Below, piece after piece: positions 1 to 12,335 of a DNA stretch of 64,000 nt. The DNA lies in the NCBI RefSeq assembly GCF_000747155.1, contig NZ_AVCK01000063.1, positions 60,166 to 124,165 of the forward strand, written 5' to 3'. Position 1 is the stretch's first letter. Every line of letters begins with the position of its first letter. The stretch comes from Arenimonas metalli CF5-1 (GTDB taxonomy: Bacteria > Pseudomonadota > Gammaproteobacteria > Xanthomonadales > Xanthomonadaceae). The notes below the pieces were generated by a model. That model ran no database searches, was not told the DNA's origin, and worked only from the letters and a program-made list of their open reading frames with translations. Made by a program: the position numbers and the translations under genes.

Positions 1-624
1 CTGCTGGAACTGGCGGCCGCTGAACAGGCCGGTGGCGGAGGCAAACGGGCGCTCCATCACCAGGATCTCGTTGGAGCTGGTCAGCTCCTCCATCGAACGG
101 TAGGGCTTGAAGTGGCCGATCGTGAGCTTGCCCGGGCCGAACTGCTTGGCGATGTAGAGGTCGCGCAGGCCGTCGAGGTTGCTGCCGGCGGCGAAGTCCT
201 GCTCCATCTTGTATTCCCAGCCCCAGGCGGTGCCGCCGAGGGTCAGGCGGGCGCGGCGGAACTCGGTGGTGCCGGTGGTGGCGGCGATGTCGCGGTCCCA
301 GGCGTAGCCGTCGAAGTGGATGCGGCCGCCGGCGCTGAAGGAGAAGGCGTTGTCGGCCGAGGTGACCTTCAGGCCGCCCTTGGTCTCGACCTTGGGCTGG
401 GTCATGGCCTGGGCCTTGAGGGCCTCGGCGGTGTCGAGGTTGATGCCGGTCTGGGCCTCGTCACGGGCCTCGAGGTCGTCGATGCGGGCCATGAGGGCCG
501 CGACCTGCGCACGCAGTTCGGCGATCTCCTGCTCGCTGGCGCCGGCATTCTGGGCGAGGGCGGTATCGGTGCTGAGGCCGGTGATCGCGAGGGCGACGGC
601 GGCGGCCAAGGTGGTCAGACGCAT
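1..624 (-). CDS. phosphate-selective porin (OprO/OprP-like), 3' part missing
   Basis: Outer-membrane channel of the OprP/OprO phosphate- or polyphosphate-selective porin type. The reading frame is open from the ATG at 624 to the window edge, so only the first 208 residues are seen and the barrel is incomplete. Residues 1-24 form a Sec signal peptide ending ALA-Q. They are followed by a heptad-rich stretch (about residues 30-55, QEIAELRAQVAALMARIDDLE) typical of the N-terminal coiled coil of trimeric porins. The first barrel strands include the family-like FRRARLTLGGTAWGWEYKME. An AGGAG ribosome site lies about 9 bases upstream of the ATG. The gene diverges from pstS, and the shared spacer carries Pho-box-like sequence on both strands, so phosphate-starvation induction is likely. 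The substrate is inferred from family and context. Confidence 0.85.
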   Translation of the reverse strand, partial: MRLTTLAAAVALAITGLSTDTALAQNAGASEQEIAELRAQVAALMARIDDLEARDEAQTGINLDTAEALKAQAMTQPKVETKGGLKVTSADNAFSFSAGGRIHFDGYAWDRDIAATTGTTEFRRARLTLGGTAWGWEYKMEQDFAAGSNLDGLRDLYIAKQFGPGKLTIGHFKPYRSMEELTSSNEILVMERPFASATGLFSGRQFQQ

Positions 625-733
625 GACGGTAACTCCTGGTAGGTAATGTTCAGTCCGGCGCAGCGCCGTGATCGACGGCCCCTGCCCCGGACCGTTACGG
701 GGCGGTTAAGCGTGCACAGGCTGCTCCCGGGAT

Positions 734-762
734 GTGACGGCCCGTTGTGCTTTTCATGACAG
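734..762 (-). promoter_or_regulatory. candidate Pho box for the porin gene
   Basis: Read on the minus strand, CTGTCAT (762-756) is followed 22 bases later, two helical 11-base steps, by CCGTCAC (740-734). The middle unit at 751-745 is degenerate. It fits a PhoB site for the porin gene, but no convincing -10 hexamer is seen. It is weaker than the plus-strand site. Confidence 0.4.
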
Positions 763-797
763 CCGGGTTACGGCCCCGGGGCCGACCCAAGCGTCAC

Positions 798-852
798 TGT
801 CATACGCCTGTCATGTTCGAGCAACAGGCTTGTCACCCAAGCGACCTGTAAT
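798..852 (+). promoter_or_regulatory. Pho box and -10 region of pstS
   Basis: Two perfect CTGTCAT heptamers at 798-804 and 809-815 are separated by four bases (ACGC), which is exactly the PhoB consensus half-site pair. A further TTGTCAC lies at 830-836 and a possible -10 hexamer TGTAAT at 847-852. This is the arrangement in which PhoB replaces the -35 contact. The spacer between the porin and pstS (625-910) holds no gene. Confidence 0.85.
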
Positions 853-910
853 GGCCGCCATCGGGGGACCCCCTCCGACGCCGTCCATACCATCCCGAGG
901 AGTCGTTACC

Positions 911-1927
911 GTGCTCAAGAACTTCAAGCGCAGCCTGGCCACCCTGGCCCTCGCCGCCAGTCTCACCACCGCCGCCCAGGCCGCCGACATCACGGGCGCC
1001 GGCGCGACTTTCGTGTTCCCGGTCATGTCCAAGTGGTCGGCCGACTACAACGCCGCCACCGGCCACCGCATCAACTACCAGTCCATCGGCTCGGGCGGCG
1101 GCATCGCCCAGATGAAGGCCAACACCGTCGACTTCGGCTCGACCGATGCCCCGCTGAAGCCGGAAGACCTGGCCGCCTCCAACCTCGTGCAGTTCCCGCT
1201 GGTCATGGGCGGCATCGTGCCGGTCGTGAACCTCGCCGGCGTGCAGCCGGGCCAGATCAAGTTCACCGGCCCGCTGCTGGCCGACATCTACCTGGGCAAG
1301 ATCACCAACTGGAACGACCCGGCGATCGCCGCGATCAACCCGGGCCTGACCCTGCCGACCCAGCGCATCACCGTCGTGCACCGCTCGGACGGCTCGGGCA
1401 CCACCTTCAACTACGTCAACTACCTGTCCAAGGTCAGCCCGGAGTGGAAGACCAAGGTCGGCGAAGGCACCTCGGTGCGCTGGCCGGTGGGCGTGGGTGG
1501 CAAGGGCAACGAAGGCGTGACCGCCTACGTGAAGCAGATCAAGGGCGCCATCGGCTACATCGAGCTGTCCTACGCGCTGACCAACAAGGTCTCGTACGGC
1601 CAGCTGCAGAACGCCGCCGGCAACTTCATCACCCCGTCGAATGCCTCGATCCAGGCTGCCGCCGCCAGCGCCGAGTGGACCAAGGCCAAGGATTTCTTCC
1701 TGGTCGTGACCAACGCCCCGGGCGAGCAGGCCTGGCCGATCACCGCCACCAACTTCGCGCTGCTGTCGAAGCGCCCGAAGAACGTCGAGAACAACCGCCA
1801 CGCCCGTGAGTTCTTCGCCTGGGCCTACGCCAATGGCGCCCAGCAGGCCACCGACCTCGGCTACGTGCCGCTGCCGGCCCCGCTGGTGGAGCAGATCAAG
1901 GCCTACTGGGCCGCGTCGCTGAAGTAA
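911..1927 (+). CDS. pstS: phosphate ABC transporter substrate-binding protein PstS
   Basis: Periplasmic phosphate receptor of the high-affinity Pst transporter. The frame is open from 734, but the GTG at 911 is chosen because a GAGGA ribosome site precedes it and the protein then begins directly with a Sec signal peptide (about residues 1-22, cleavage near AQA-ADI). This gives 338 residues, normal for the family. The mature start DITGAGATFVFPVMSKW, the central VVHRSDGSGTTFNYVNYL and TSVRWPVGVGGKGNEGV are phosphate-contacting segments typical of PstS. It is first in pstSCAB-phoU and lies directly behind a Pho box, so PhoB-dependent induction under phosphate limitation is expected. phoB and phoR are not in the window. 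Confidence 0.96.
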   Translation: MLKNFKRSLATLALAASLTTAAQAADITGAGATFVFPVMSKWSADYNAATGHRINYQSIGSGGGIAQMKANTVDFGSTDAPLKPEDLAASNLVQFPLVMGGIVPVVNLAGVQPGQIKFTGPLLADIYLGKITNWNDPAIAAINPGLTLPTQRITVVHRSDGSGTTFNYVNYLSKVSPEWKTKVGEGTSVRWPVGVGGKGNEGVTAYVKQIKGAIGYIELSYALTNKVSYGQLQNAAGNFITPSNASIQAAAASAEWTKAKDFFLVVTNAPGEQAWPITATNFALLSKRPKNVENNRHAREFFAWAYANGAQQATDLGYVPLPAPLVEQIKAYWAASLK

Positions 1928-2019
1928 TCCGCCGCACCCGGACGCGCGCGCCCTCACCGGCGCGCGCGTTCTTGTAAGCAAGACCGCAACGCCGCGCCCC
2001 ACCCCAGAGAACGCCGCGA

Positions 2020-2985
2020 ATGACCACCGCCACCGCCAAGCCCGCCCCGCCCTCGCGCTTCATCGACGGCGCCGGCGACTGGATCTTCCGGAACATCGTC
2101 GCGATCGCCGGCTGGTTCGTGCTGATCACGCTGTTCCTGGCCGCGATGTCGATGTACTGGGGCGGCCGCGAGGCCTTCAGTGAATTCGGCTGGGGCTTCC
2201 TGACCTCCACCGACTGGAACCCGGTCACCGAGGAATACGGTGCCCTGGTCGCGATCTACGGTACCGTCGTCACCACCGCCATCGCGATGATCATCGCCGT
2301 GCCGGTGAGCTTCGGCATCGCCCTCTTCCTCACCGAGGTGGCGCCGGCCTGGATCCGGCAGCCGCTCGGCGCCGCCATCGAACTGCTGGCCGGCATCCCC
2401 TCGATCATCTACGGCATGTGGGGCCTGTTCGTGCTCGCGCCGATCCTGGGCAACCACGTCTATCCCTGGCTGGACGAGAACGTCGGCACCCTGCCGGGCA
2501 TCGGCTTCCTGTTCGCCGGCCCGCCGCTGGGCATCGGCATGCTGACCGCCGGCATCGTGCTGGCGATCATGGTCATCCCCTTCATCTCCTCGGTGATGCG
2601 CGAGGTCTTCCTCACCGTGCCGACCCGCCTGAAGGAGTCGGCCTACGCGCTCGGCTCCACCACCACCGAGGTGGTGTGGGACATCGTGGTGCCCTACACC
2701 CGCTCGGCGGTGATCGGCGGCATCTTCCTCGGCATGGGCCGCGCCCTCGGCGAGACCATGGCCGTCACCTTCGTGCTCGGCAACGCCCACCGCATCTCGG
2801 CCTCGCTGCTCGAGCCGGGCAACTCGATCGCCGCCTCGATCGCCAACGAGTTCGCCGAGGCCACCACCCCGATGTACCAGTCGGCGCTGCTGGCCCTGGG
2901 CTTCCTGCTGTTCGCGGTCACCTTCATCGTCCTGGCCATCGCCAAGCTCATGCTCATGCAGCTCAAGAAGCGGGAGGGCAACTGA
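2020..2985 (+). CDS. pstC: phosphate ABC transporter permease PstC
   Basis: Inner-membrane permease, one of two forming the phosphate channel with PstA. The 321 residues hold about six hydrophobic segments. The first spans roughly residues 28-48, and the EAA-loop region around VPTRLKESAYALGSTTTEVV is the surface that contacts the PstB ATPase. The ribosome site before the ATG at 2020 is weak (AGAGA). The stop overlaps the pstA start by one base (TGATG), so translation is probably coupled. It belongs to the pst operon and shares its Pho-box control. Confidence 0.95.
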   Translation: MTTATAKPAPPSRFIDGAGDWIFRNIVAIAGWFVLITLFLAAMSMYWGGREAFSEFGWGFLTSTDWNPVTEEYGALVAIYGTVVTTAIAMIIAVPVSFGIALFLTEVAPAWIRQPLGAAIELLAGIPSIIYGMWGLFVLAPILGNHVYPWLDENVGTLPGIGFLFAGPPLGIGMLTAGIVLAIMVIPFISSVMREVFLTVPTRLKESAYALGSTTTEVVWDIVVPYTRSAVIGGIFLGMGRALGETMAVTFVLGNAHRISASLLEPGNSIAASIANEFAEATTPMYQSALLALGFLLFAVTFIVLAIAKLMLMQLKKREGN

Positions 2986-3848
2986 TGTCCGCCGTCGCCG
3001 ACCGCCTGTTCCTCAAGCGCCGCATCATCAACGGCCTCACCCTGGTGCTGTCCGGGCTGGCCGCGCTGTTCGGCCTGTTCTGGCTGGTGTGGATCCTGTG
3101 GACCACGTTCACCAAGGGCGTGGACGCGATGAGCCTGCAGATGTTCACTGAGATGACCCCGCCCCCGGGCCAGGACGTCGGTGGCCTGAAGAACGCCATC
3201 GCCGGCAGCCTGCTGATCAGCGGCCTGGCCGTGCTGCTGGGCGCGCCGGTCGGCGTCGCGGCGGGCACCTACCTCGCCGAATACGTGAACCACCGCAAGC
3301 TCGGCGAGGTGATCCGCTTCGTCAACGACATCCTGCTGTCGGCGCCGTCGATCGTGCTGGGCCTGTTCGTGTACACGCTGGTGGTGCGGACCACGGGCGG
3401 CTTCTCCGGCTTCGCCGGCGCGGTGGCCCTGGCCTTCATCGTGCTGCCCGTGGTGGTGCGCACCACCGACGAGATGCTGCGCTTGGTGCCGACCCAGATG
3501 CGCGAGGCGGCGCTGTCGCTGGGCATCCCGCAGTGGAAGGTGACCACCCAGATCCTCTACCGCGCCGCGGCGCCGGGCATTGTCACCGGCATCCTGCTGG
3601 CGCTGGCGCGCATCAGCGGCGAGACCGCGCCGCTGCTGTTCACCGCCTTCAACAACCAGTACTGGAGCATGGACCTGACCGGCGCGGTGCCCAACCTGCC
3701 CGTCACCATCTTCCAGTTCGCGCTCAGCCCGTTCGAGTACTGGAACCAGCTGGCCTGGGCCGGCGCCTTCCTGATCACGGTCTTCGTGCTGCTGGTCAGC
3801 CTCACCGCCCGTTATTTCCTGCTGCGCAAGAAGATGAGCCATGACTGA
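2985..3848 (+). CDS. pstA: phosphate ABC transporter permease PstA
   Basis: Second permease subunit of the Pst transporter, 287 residues with about six membrane segments. The cytoplasmic coupling loop includes [19 protein letters not shown]. The frame is open far upstream inside pstC, but the ATG at 2985 has a good GGAGG site at 2972-2976 and matches the normal PstA length. It overlaps pstC by one base and pstB by eight bases, evidence for one tightly coupled transcript. Confidence 0.95.
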   Translation: MSAVADRLFLKRRIINGLTLVLSGLAALFGLFWLVWILWTTFTKGVDAMSLQMFTEMTPPPGQDVGGLKNAIAGSLLISGLAVLLGAPVGVAAGTYLAEYVNHRKLGEVIRFVNDILLSAPSIVLGLFVYTLVVRTTGGFSGFAGAVALAFIVLPVVVRTTDEMLRLVPTQMREAALSLGIPQWKVTTQILYRAAAPGIVTGILLALARISGETAPLLFTAFNNQYWSMDLTGAVPNLPVTIFQFALSPFEYWNQLAWAGAFLITVFVLLVSLTARYFLLRKKMSHD

Positions 3849-4656
3849 CGTTTCGATCGCCTTCAACACGGCCGTGAAGGTCGCCGACGAGCTGGCGCCG
3901 CGCGCGGCCAAGCTCGAGGCCCGCAACCTCGCCTTCCACTACGGCGACTTCGCGGCCCTGCGCGACATCAACCTGGTGGTGCCGGAGAAGCGCGTCACCG
4001 CGCTGATCGGCCCTTCGGGCTGCGGCAAGTCGACCCTGCTGCGCATCTTCAACCGCATCTACTCGATCTACCCGGGCCAGAAGGCCAGCGGCGAGGTGAT
4101 CCTGGACGGCGAGAACATCCTCGACGCCAGGTACCCGCTCAACAAGCTGCGCAGCAAGATCGGCATGGTGTTCCAGAAGCCGGTGCCGTTCCCGATGTCC
4201 ATCTACGACAACATCGCCTACGGCATCGGCCACTACGAGAAGCTCTCGCGCGCCGACATGGACGCACGCGTCGAGGGCGCGCTGCGCCAGGCCGCGCTCT
4301 GGGACGAGGTCAAGGACAAGCTCAAGCAGAACGCGCTCGGCCTCTCCGGCGGCCAGCAGCAGCGCCTGTGCATCGCCCGCGCGGTGGCGCTCAAGCCCGA
4401 GGTGATCCTGTTCGACGAGCCGACCTCGGCGCTGGACCCGATCGCCACCGGCAAGATCGAGCAGCTGATCTCCGAGCTCAAGCAGCAGTTCACGATCCTG
4501 ATCGTGACCCACAACATGCAGCAGGCGGCCCGCTGCTCCGACTACACCGCCTTCATGTACCTGGGCGAGCTGGTCGAGCACGGCGTCACTTCCACCATCT
4601 TCACCAAGCCGACCAAGCAGCAGACCGAAGACTACATCACCGGCCGTTTCGGCTAA
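3841..4656 (+). CDS. pstB: phosphate ABC transporter ATP-binding protein PstB
   Basis: ATPase that drives phosphate import through PstC-PstA. The 271-residue protein shows Walker [10 protein letters not shown] at residues 57-65, the ABC signature LSGGQ at 168-172, Walker B VILFDEP at 188-194 and the switch histidine in [11 protein letters not shown]. The N-terminal 23 residues before the ABC core are slightly longer than in short PstB versions. Its start lies within the last eight bases of pstA, and phoU begins 15 bases after its stop. Confidence 0.97.
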   Translation: MTDVSIAFNTAVKVADELAPRAAKLEARNLAFHYGDFAALRDINLVVPEKRVTALIGPSGCGKSTLLRIFNRIYSIYPGQKASGEVILDGENILDARYPLNKLRSKIGMVFQKPVPFPMSIYDNIAYGIGHYEKLSRADMDARVEGALRQAALWDEVKDKLKQNALGLSGGQQQRLCIARAVALKPEVILFDEPTSALDPIATGKIEQLISELKQQFTILIVTHNMQQAARCSDYTAFMYLGELVEHGVTSTIFTKPTKQQTEDYITGRFG

Positions 4657-4671
4657 GGACAGGACACCGCC

Positions 4672-5361
4672 ATGAACGACCACATCGTCAAGAGCTACGA
4701 CAGCGAGCTCAAGCGCCTGGACGGCGAGATCAAGCGCATGGGCGAGATCGCCACGGCCCAGCTCGACGCCGCCGTGGACGTGTTCCAGCGCCGCGACAGC
4801 CAGGCGGCGATGCGCGTGGTGGCCAACGACGAGGCCATCGACGCCCTCGAGCACGAGGTCAGCCACGACGTGCTGCGCCTGCTGGCCCTGCGCCAGCCGA
4901 TGGCCCGCGACCTGCGCGAGGTCTATGCCGCCCTGCGCATCTCGGCCGACATCGAGCGCATCGGCGACTATGCCGCCAACGTGGCCAAGCGCAGCATCGT
5001 CCTGAACCAGACCGCCCCGGTCTCGGCCGGCCGCGGCCTGCCGGCCCTGGCCCACCTGGCCAACACCCTGGTCCGCGAGGCCCTGGCCGCCTACACCCTG
5101 CGCGACGCCGAGCGCGCCATGGCCGTGCGCAGCCGGGACGCCGAGCTCGACGCCCAGTACACCGGCCTGTTCCGCGAGCTGCTGACCTACATGGCCGAGG
5201 ACCCCCGCCAGATCACGGCCTGCACCCACCTGCTGTTCATGGCCAAGAACATCGAGCGGATCGGCGACCACGCCACCAACATCGCCGAGAACACCTGGTT
5301 CCTGGTCCACGGCGAGCAGCCCGAGGGCGAGCGCGAGAAGCGCGACCTGACCTCCCAGTAA
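4672..5361 (+). CDS. phoU: phosphate signalling complex protein PhoU
   Basis: Cytoplasmic regulator that couples the state of the Pst transporter to the PhoR/PhoB two-component system. It is 229 residues and consists of two repeated three-helix modules. Each carries the metal-binding signature of the family: DIERIGD at 93-99 and NIERIGD at 193-199, followed by HATN. It is the last gene of pstSCAB-phoU. A GC-rich hairpin follows at 5369-5385. Confidence 0.96.
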   Translation: MNDHIVKSYDSELKRLDGEIKRMGEIATAQLDAAVDVFQRRDSQAAMRVVANDEAIDALEHEVSHDVLRLLALRQPMARDLREVYAALRISADIERIGDYAANVAKRSIVLNQTAPVSAGRGLPALAHLANTLVREALAAYTLRDAERAMAVRSRDAELDAQYTGLFRELLTYMAEDPRQITACTHLLFMAKNIERIGDHATNIAENTWFLVHGEQPEGEREKRDLTSQ

Positions 5362-5368
5362 GGGCCCC

Positions 5369-5385
5369 GGGGGCTTCATGCCCCC
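5369..5385 (+). terminator. GC hairpin after phoU, terminator-like
   Basis: GGGGGC (5369-5374) pairs with GCCCCC (5380-5385) around a 5-base loop immediately after the phoU stop. No U-tract follows (AAATTC), so intrinsic termination is uncertain. It could instead stabilise the pst mRNA 3' end. Confidence 0.35.
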
Positions 5386-5424
5386 AAATTCACCCGGCCG
5401 GGGGGTAGAATGGCGGGGCTCGAT

Positions 5425-5605
5425 GCGTGGTGCGGGAGAGGGTGGCGCAAGCCACCGCCGAAGGCGTAACGCCCGTAATCGCTCAGGACCCGGAACCGTA
5501 CCGCGCGAGCAACTCTGGAGAGACCGGAACCGACCGGCGCCGAAGGGGCATGGGACCGCAGGACGCGGCCCAAAACTCTCAGGCAAAAGGACAGAGGGGC
5601 GCCCC
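5425..5605 (+). ncRNA. tandem glycine riboswitch (gcvT element)
   Basis: Two consecutive glycine aptamers precede gcvP. The first, about 5425-5507, has the core GGGAGAG, a GCCGAAGGCGTAAC segment and CTCAGG, closed by pairing of GGTGCGG with CCGTACCGC. The second, about 5508-5600, has CTCTGGAGAGACCGG, GCGCCGAAGGGGCA and AACTCTCAGGCAAAAGGACA, closed by CTCTG against CAGAG. These are the conserved blocks of the cooperative tandem glycine riboswitch. A GC-rich hairpin (GGGGCGCCCCC) right after aptamer two probably belongs to the expression platform. Glycine is expected to turn gcvP on. The gcvP frame is open through this RNA but is not translated here. Confidence 0.93.
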
Positions 5606-5648
5606 CGTGCATCCGTGCGCGGCCCTCCCCTATCGGTCCGGACCTGCC

Positions 5649-8533
<2,885 letters not shown>

Positions 8534-8534
<1 letters not shown>

Positions 8535-9328
8535 TGGCAACGGGCAAGCGCGGCGCCAGGAAACTCCTTCTCGCCGCGCTTGCCCTGCCGCTGCTGGGCT
8601 ACCTGGCCCTGTGCGGGCTGATGTACGGCCAGCAGCGGGACTTCATTTACTACCCGCAGGCCACGCGGCTCGACCCGATCCACACCGATTTCGAGCTGCG
8701 TCGCCCGGACGCCACGCTCCGCGGCTGGCTGCTCCAGCCGGGCGAGCGCGATGCGCTGGTTTACTTCGGCGGCAATGCCGAGGCGGTGGAAGGCATGCGC
8801 ACGCGGCTCACGCGCTGGTTCCCCGACCGAAGCATCTACCTGGTCGCGTACCGCGGCTACGGCGCCAGCGACGGCTCGCCCAGCGAGGTGGCGCTACTCG
8901 CGGATGCGCTCGCCGTGTTCGACCACGCCCGGCGCCGGCACCCCGACGGCGAAGTCACCGTGATCGGCCGCAGCCTCGGTTCGGGCGTGGCCAGCTACGT
9001 GGCCGCCGAACGGCCGGTGTCGAAACTCGTGCTGGTGACGCCGTTCGACAGTCTCGCCGCCGTCGCCGCCGGCCACTACCCGTGGCTGCCGGTGGACTGG
9101 CTGATGCAGGACCGCTATGACTCGGACCAGCACCTGCCGCGCTTCAAGGGGCCGGTGCTGGTGATCCGCGCCGGCAACGACCGCGTGGTGCCGCCCGCCC
9201 GCACCGACGCCCTGATCGCCGCCCTGCCCAACCCGCCCGACGTGGTGGCCGTCGAAGACGCCAGCCACGACACCGTGCTGTCTGATCCGGCGCCGGGCGA
9301 GGCCATCGTCCGCTTCCTGGCGCGCTGA
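8534..9328 (+). CDS. membrane-anchored alpha/beta hydrolase (BEM46/ABHD13-like)
   Basis: Serine hydrolase of unknown substrate, 264 residues. A hydrophobic helix at about residues 10-30 (LLLAALALPLLGYLALCGL) should anchor it in the inner membrane. The nucleophile elbow is GRSLGSG, the oxyanion region is VYFGGNAEAVEG, the acid is probably D in IRAGNDRVVPP, and the histidine is in DASHDTV. The order matches the BEM46-type family. The start overlaps the gcvP stop by one base, so it is probably co-transcribed. There is no evidence that it takes part in glycine metabolism. Confidence 0.85.
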
Positions 9329-9364
9329 CCGGCCCCAGCCATGGCCTGCCGGCCTCCGGGCCCG

Positions 9365-10426
9365 CTAGGTCGCCGCCACGCGCGCCGCGCGCTCGTACCA
9401 GCCCTTGCTGCGGTTGATGCTCCGCACCAGCCACAGCATCACCGGCACCTCGATCAGCACGCCGACCACGGTGGCGAGCGCCGCGCCGGAGTCGAATCCG
9501 TAGAGGGCTATCGCCACGGCCACGGCCAGCTCGAAGAAATTCGAGGCGCCGATCATGGTCGAGGGACCGGCGATATCGTGCCGCACCCGCAGCCTCCGGT
9601 TCAGGCCGTACCCCAGCGCCGCGATGAACAATGTCTGCAGCAGGATCGGCACCGCCAGGATCGCGATGACCAGCGGCTGGGCGACGAGCGCCTTGCCCTG
9701 GAATGAGAACAGCAGCACCAGCATCGCCAGCAGCGCGAGGATGGACAGTGGGTTGAACCTCGCAAGCGCCGACTCGAGTGCCGCGGGGCCCGTCCGAAGC
9801 AGGCGCGCGCGGAGGGCCTGCGCGATCGCCAGCGGGATAACGATGTACATCAGCACGGACAGCAGCAGCGTGTCCCAGGGTACGGGAATGGAGGACACGC
9901 CCAGCAGCAGCGCCACGATCGGCGCGAACGCGAACACCATCACCAGGTCGTTCACCGCGACCTGGGTCAGGGTGAAGTTGGCGTTGCCGCGGCACAGGTT
10001 GCTCCAGACGAACACCATGGCGGTGCAAGGCGCCGCGCCCAGCAGGATCAGGCCAGCCATGTAGCTATCCAGTTGCCCGGCCGGCAGGTAGCCGGCGAAC
10101 ACGTGCTTCACGAACAGCCAGCCGAACAGCGCCATCGAGAACGGTTTGACCGCCCAGTTCACGAACAACGTCACCGCCATCCCGGCACGTTGCTCGTAGA
10201 TCTCCCCCAGCGCGCCGAAGTCGATCTTCATCAGCATCGGGATGATCATCACCCAGATCAGCAGGCCGACCGGCAGGTTTACCCGGGCCAGCTCCATGCC
10301 GCCGACGGCCTGCGCCAGGGCCGGCACCTCGAGGCCCAGCAGCGTGCCCAGGCCCATGCAAAGGAAAACCCAAACGGTCAGGTAGCGCTCGAAAAAGCCG
10401 ATGGAGGCGGGACGGGATTCGGACAT
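9365..10426 (-). CDS. acr3: arsenite efflux permease ACR3
   Basis: Arsenite/H+ antiporter of the ACR3 (BASS-related) family, 353 residues with about ten membrane segments. The conserved cysteine lies in GAAPCTAMVFVWSNL, the segment required for As(III) transport, and GASNFFELAVAVAIALYGF is the other family signature. It is divergent from osmC-arsR-gapdh-arsJ with a 63-base spacer, and its product completes the arsenite branch of resistance. It differs from ArsB permeases, which lack this cysteine segment. Confidence 0.94.
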   Translation of the reverse strand: MSESRPASIGFFERYLTVWVFLCMGLGTLLGLEVPALAQAVGGMELARVNLPVGLLIWVMIIPMLMKIDFGALGEIYEQRAGMAVTLFVNWAVKPFSMALFGWLFVKHVFAGYLPAGQLDSYMAGLILLGAAPCTAMVFVWSNLCRGNANFTLTQVAVNDLVMVFAFAPIVALLLGVSSIPVPWDTLLLSVLMYIVIPLAIAQALRARLLRTGPAALESALARFNPLSILALLAMLVLLFSFQGKALVAQPLVIAILAVPILLQTLFIAALGYGLNRRLRVRHDIAGPSTMIGASNFFELAVAVAIALYGFDSGAALATVVGVLIEVPVMLWLVRSINRSKGWYERAARVAAT

Positions 10427-10489
10427 GGGGTCAAGCTAGCAAAGATCGGCAGGCACTATCATGGGACCAGTCCACCGGAGCGGCGACGC

Positions 10490-10912
10490 ATGGAAACCAA
10501 CAAGCCGAAGCTCACTTTCCTGGTCGCGGCCAGCCGCGAGGACGCGCACGGCAGCCACGCCGACTGCAAGGACGCCCGGATCACCCTCGACACCGACCTC
10601 GCCGGCCGCCGCGACGCGTTCAACCCGGCCGAACTGCTGCTCGCTGCCCTGTCCGCCTGCATGATCAAGGGCATCGAGCGCGTGGTCCCGATCCTGAAGT
10701 TCCAGCTCCGCGGCGTGGAGGTCCGGGTCGAGGGCGTTCGCCAGGACGTGCCGCCGAAGCTGGAGTCGATCCGCTACGAGATCGTCGTGGACACCGACGA
10801 GTCGGACCACCGGCTGGCCCTGCTGCACGAGAACGTGCGAAAATACGGCACCGTGTTCAACACCGTGGCCCCCGGCACCGACCTGTCGGGCAGCCTGCGC
10901 CGCAAGGACTGA
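10490..10912 (+). CDS. OsmC-family peroxiredoxin-like protein
   Basis: Small cytosolic OsmC/Ohr fold protein of 140 residues, starting at the ATG with a GGAG site ten bases upstream. The family core is seen as NPAELLLAALSACMIKGIER (about residues 45-64), whose cysteine aligns with the first redox cysteine of OsmC. A second conserved cysteine is not apparent in the expected C-terminal position, so true thiol peroxidase activity is uncertain. It sits between acr3 and arsR, suggesting a role in arsenic or oxidative stress, which is inference. Alternatives are a general YhfA-like OsmC protein. Confidence 0.8.
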   Translation: METNKPKLTFLVAASREDAHGSHADCKDARITLDTDLAGRRDAFNPAELLLAALSACMIKGIERVVPILKFQLRGVEVRVEGVRQDVPPKLESIRYEIVVDTDESDHRLALLHENVRKYGTVFNTVAPGTDLSGSLRRKD

Positions 10913-10947
10913 GGACCCGGGCCGCGCGACTGCCAAGAATCCGTCAC

Positions 10948-10971
10948 ATTGTTCTACTATTCTCGAACAAT
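10948..10971. promoter_or_regulatory. ArsR operator overlapping -10 and start codon
   Basis: A perfect inverted repeat ATTGTTC (10948-10954), ten bases, GAACAAT (10965-10971). A -10-like TACTAT (10955-10960) lies inside it, and the right half contains the first two bases of the arsR ATG (10970). No ribosome site precedes that ATG, so a leaderless arsR mRNA repressed by ArsR bound at this site is plausible. Confidence 0.6.
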
Positions 10972-11308
10972 GGAAACTAACTCCGCCCTCGCCGCCCTCT
11001 CGGCCCTCGCCCAGCCCCATCGACTGGCCGTCTTCCGCCACCTGGTGCAGCTCGGTCCGGACGGGGCGTTCGCCGGGGACCTGGCCGCCCATCTGGCCAT
11101 CCCGCCGAACACCCTGTCCTTCCACCTGAAGGCCCTGCAGCAGGCCGGGCTGATCCAGCCCGAGCCGCTCGGCCGGAACATCCGCTACCGGGCCGACTTC
11201 GAAGCCATGCGCGGGCTGGTGGGCTTCCTGACCGAGAACTGCTGCGGGGGCGACGCCGCCCTTTGCGCGCCCGCGGACGGCCCGGCCAAGGCCTCGGGCT
11301 GCTGCTGA
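10970..11308 (+). CDS. arsR: ArsR-family arsenite-responsive repressor
   Basis: Winged-helix repressor of the SmtB/ArsR family, 112 residues. The DNA-binding helix region is [20 protein letters not shown] (about 43-62). The usual alpha-3 sensor motif CxCxxC is absent: the corresponding stretch reads FAGDLAAHL. Metal-binding cysteines are instead C-terminal: Cys91-Cys92, Cys99 and Cys111-Cys112. This resembles the AfArsR type from Acidithiobacillus, where a C-terminal CC...C cluster binds As(III). A TTG at 10949 in frame would add seven residues but lies within the operator. The ATG at 10970 is preferred. The operon continues with gapdh and arsJ. Confidence 0.9.
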   Translation: METNSALAALSALAQPHRLAVFRHLVQLGPDGAFAGDLAAHLAIPPNTLSFHLKALQQAGLIQPEPLGRNIRYRADFEAMRGLVGFLTENCCGGDAALCAPADGPAKASGCC

Positions 11309-11333
11309 CCCCTTTCCCCTCAGAGACCCCACC

Positions 11334-12331
<998 letters not shown>

Positions 12332-12335
<4 letters not shown>

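Noticed and set aside
112..642. Open frames on the plus strand over the porin gene
   Set aside because: They are repetitive Gly/Ala/Glu translations without a ribosome site. The minus-strand frame has a signal peptide and porin strands.
5427..5648. Upstream extension of gcvP by 74 codons
   Set aside because: This sequence is the glycine riboswitch, and family alignment supports the ATG at 5649.
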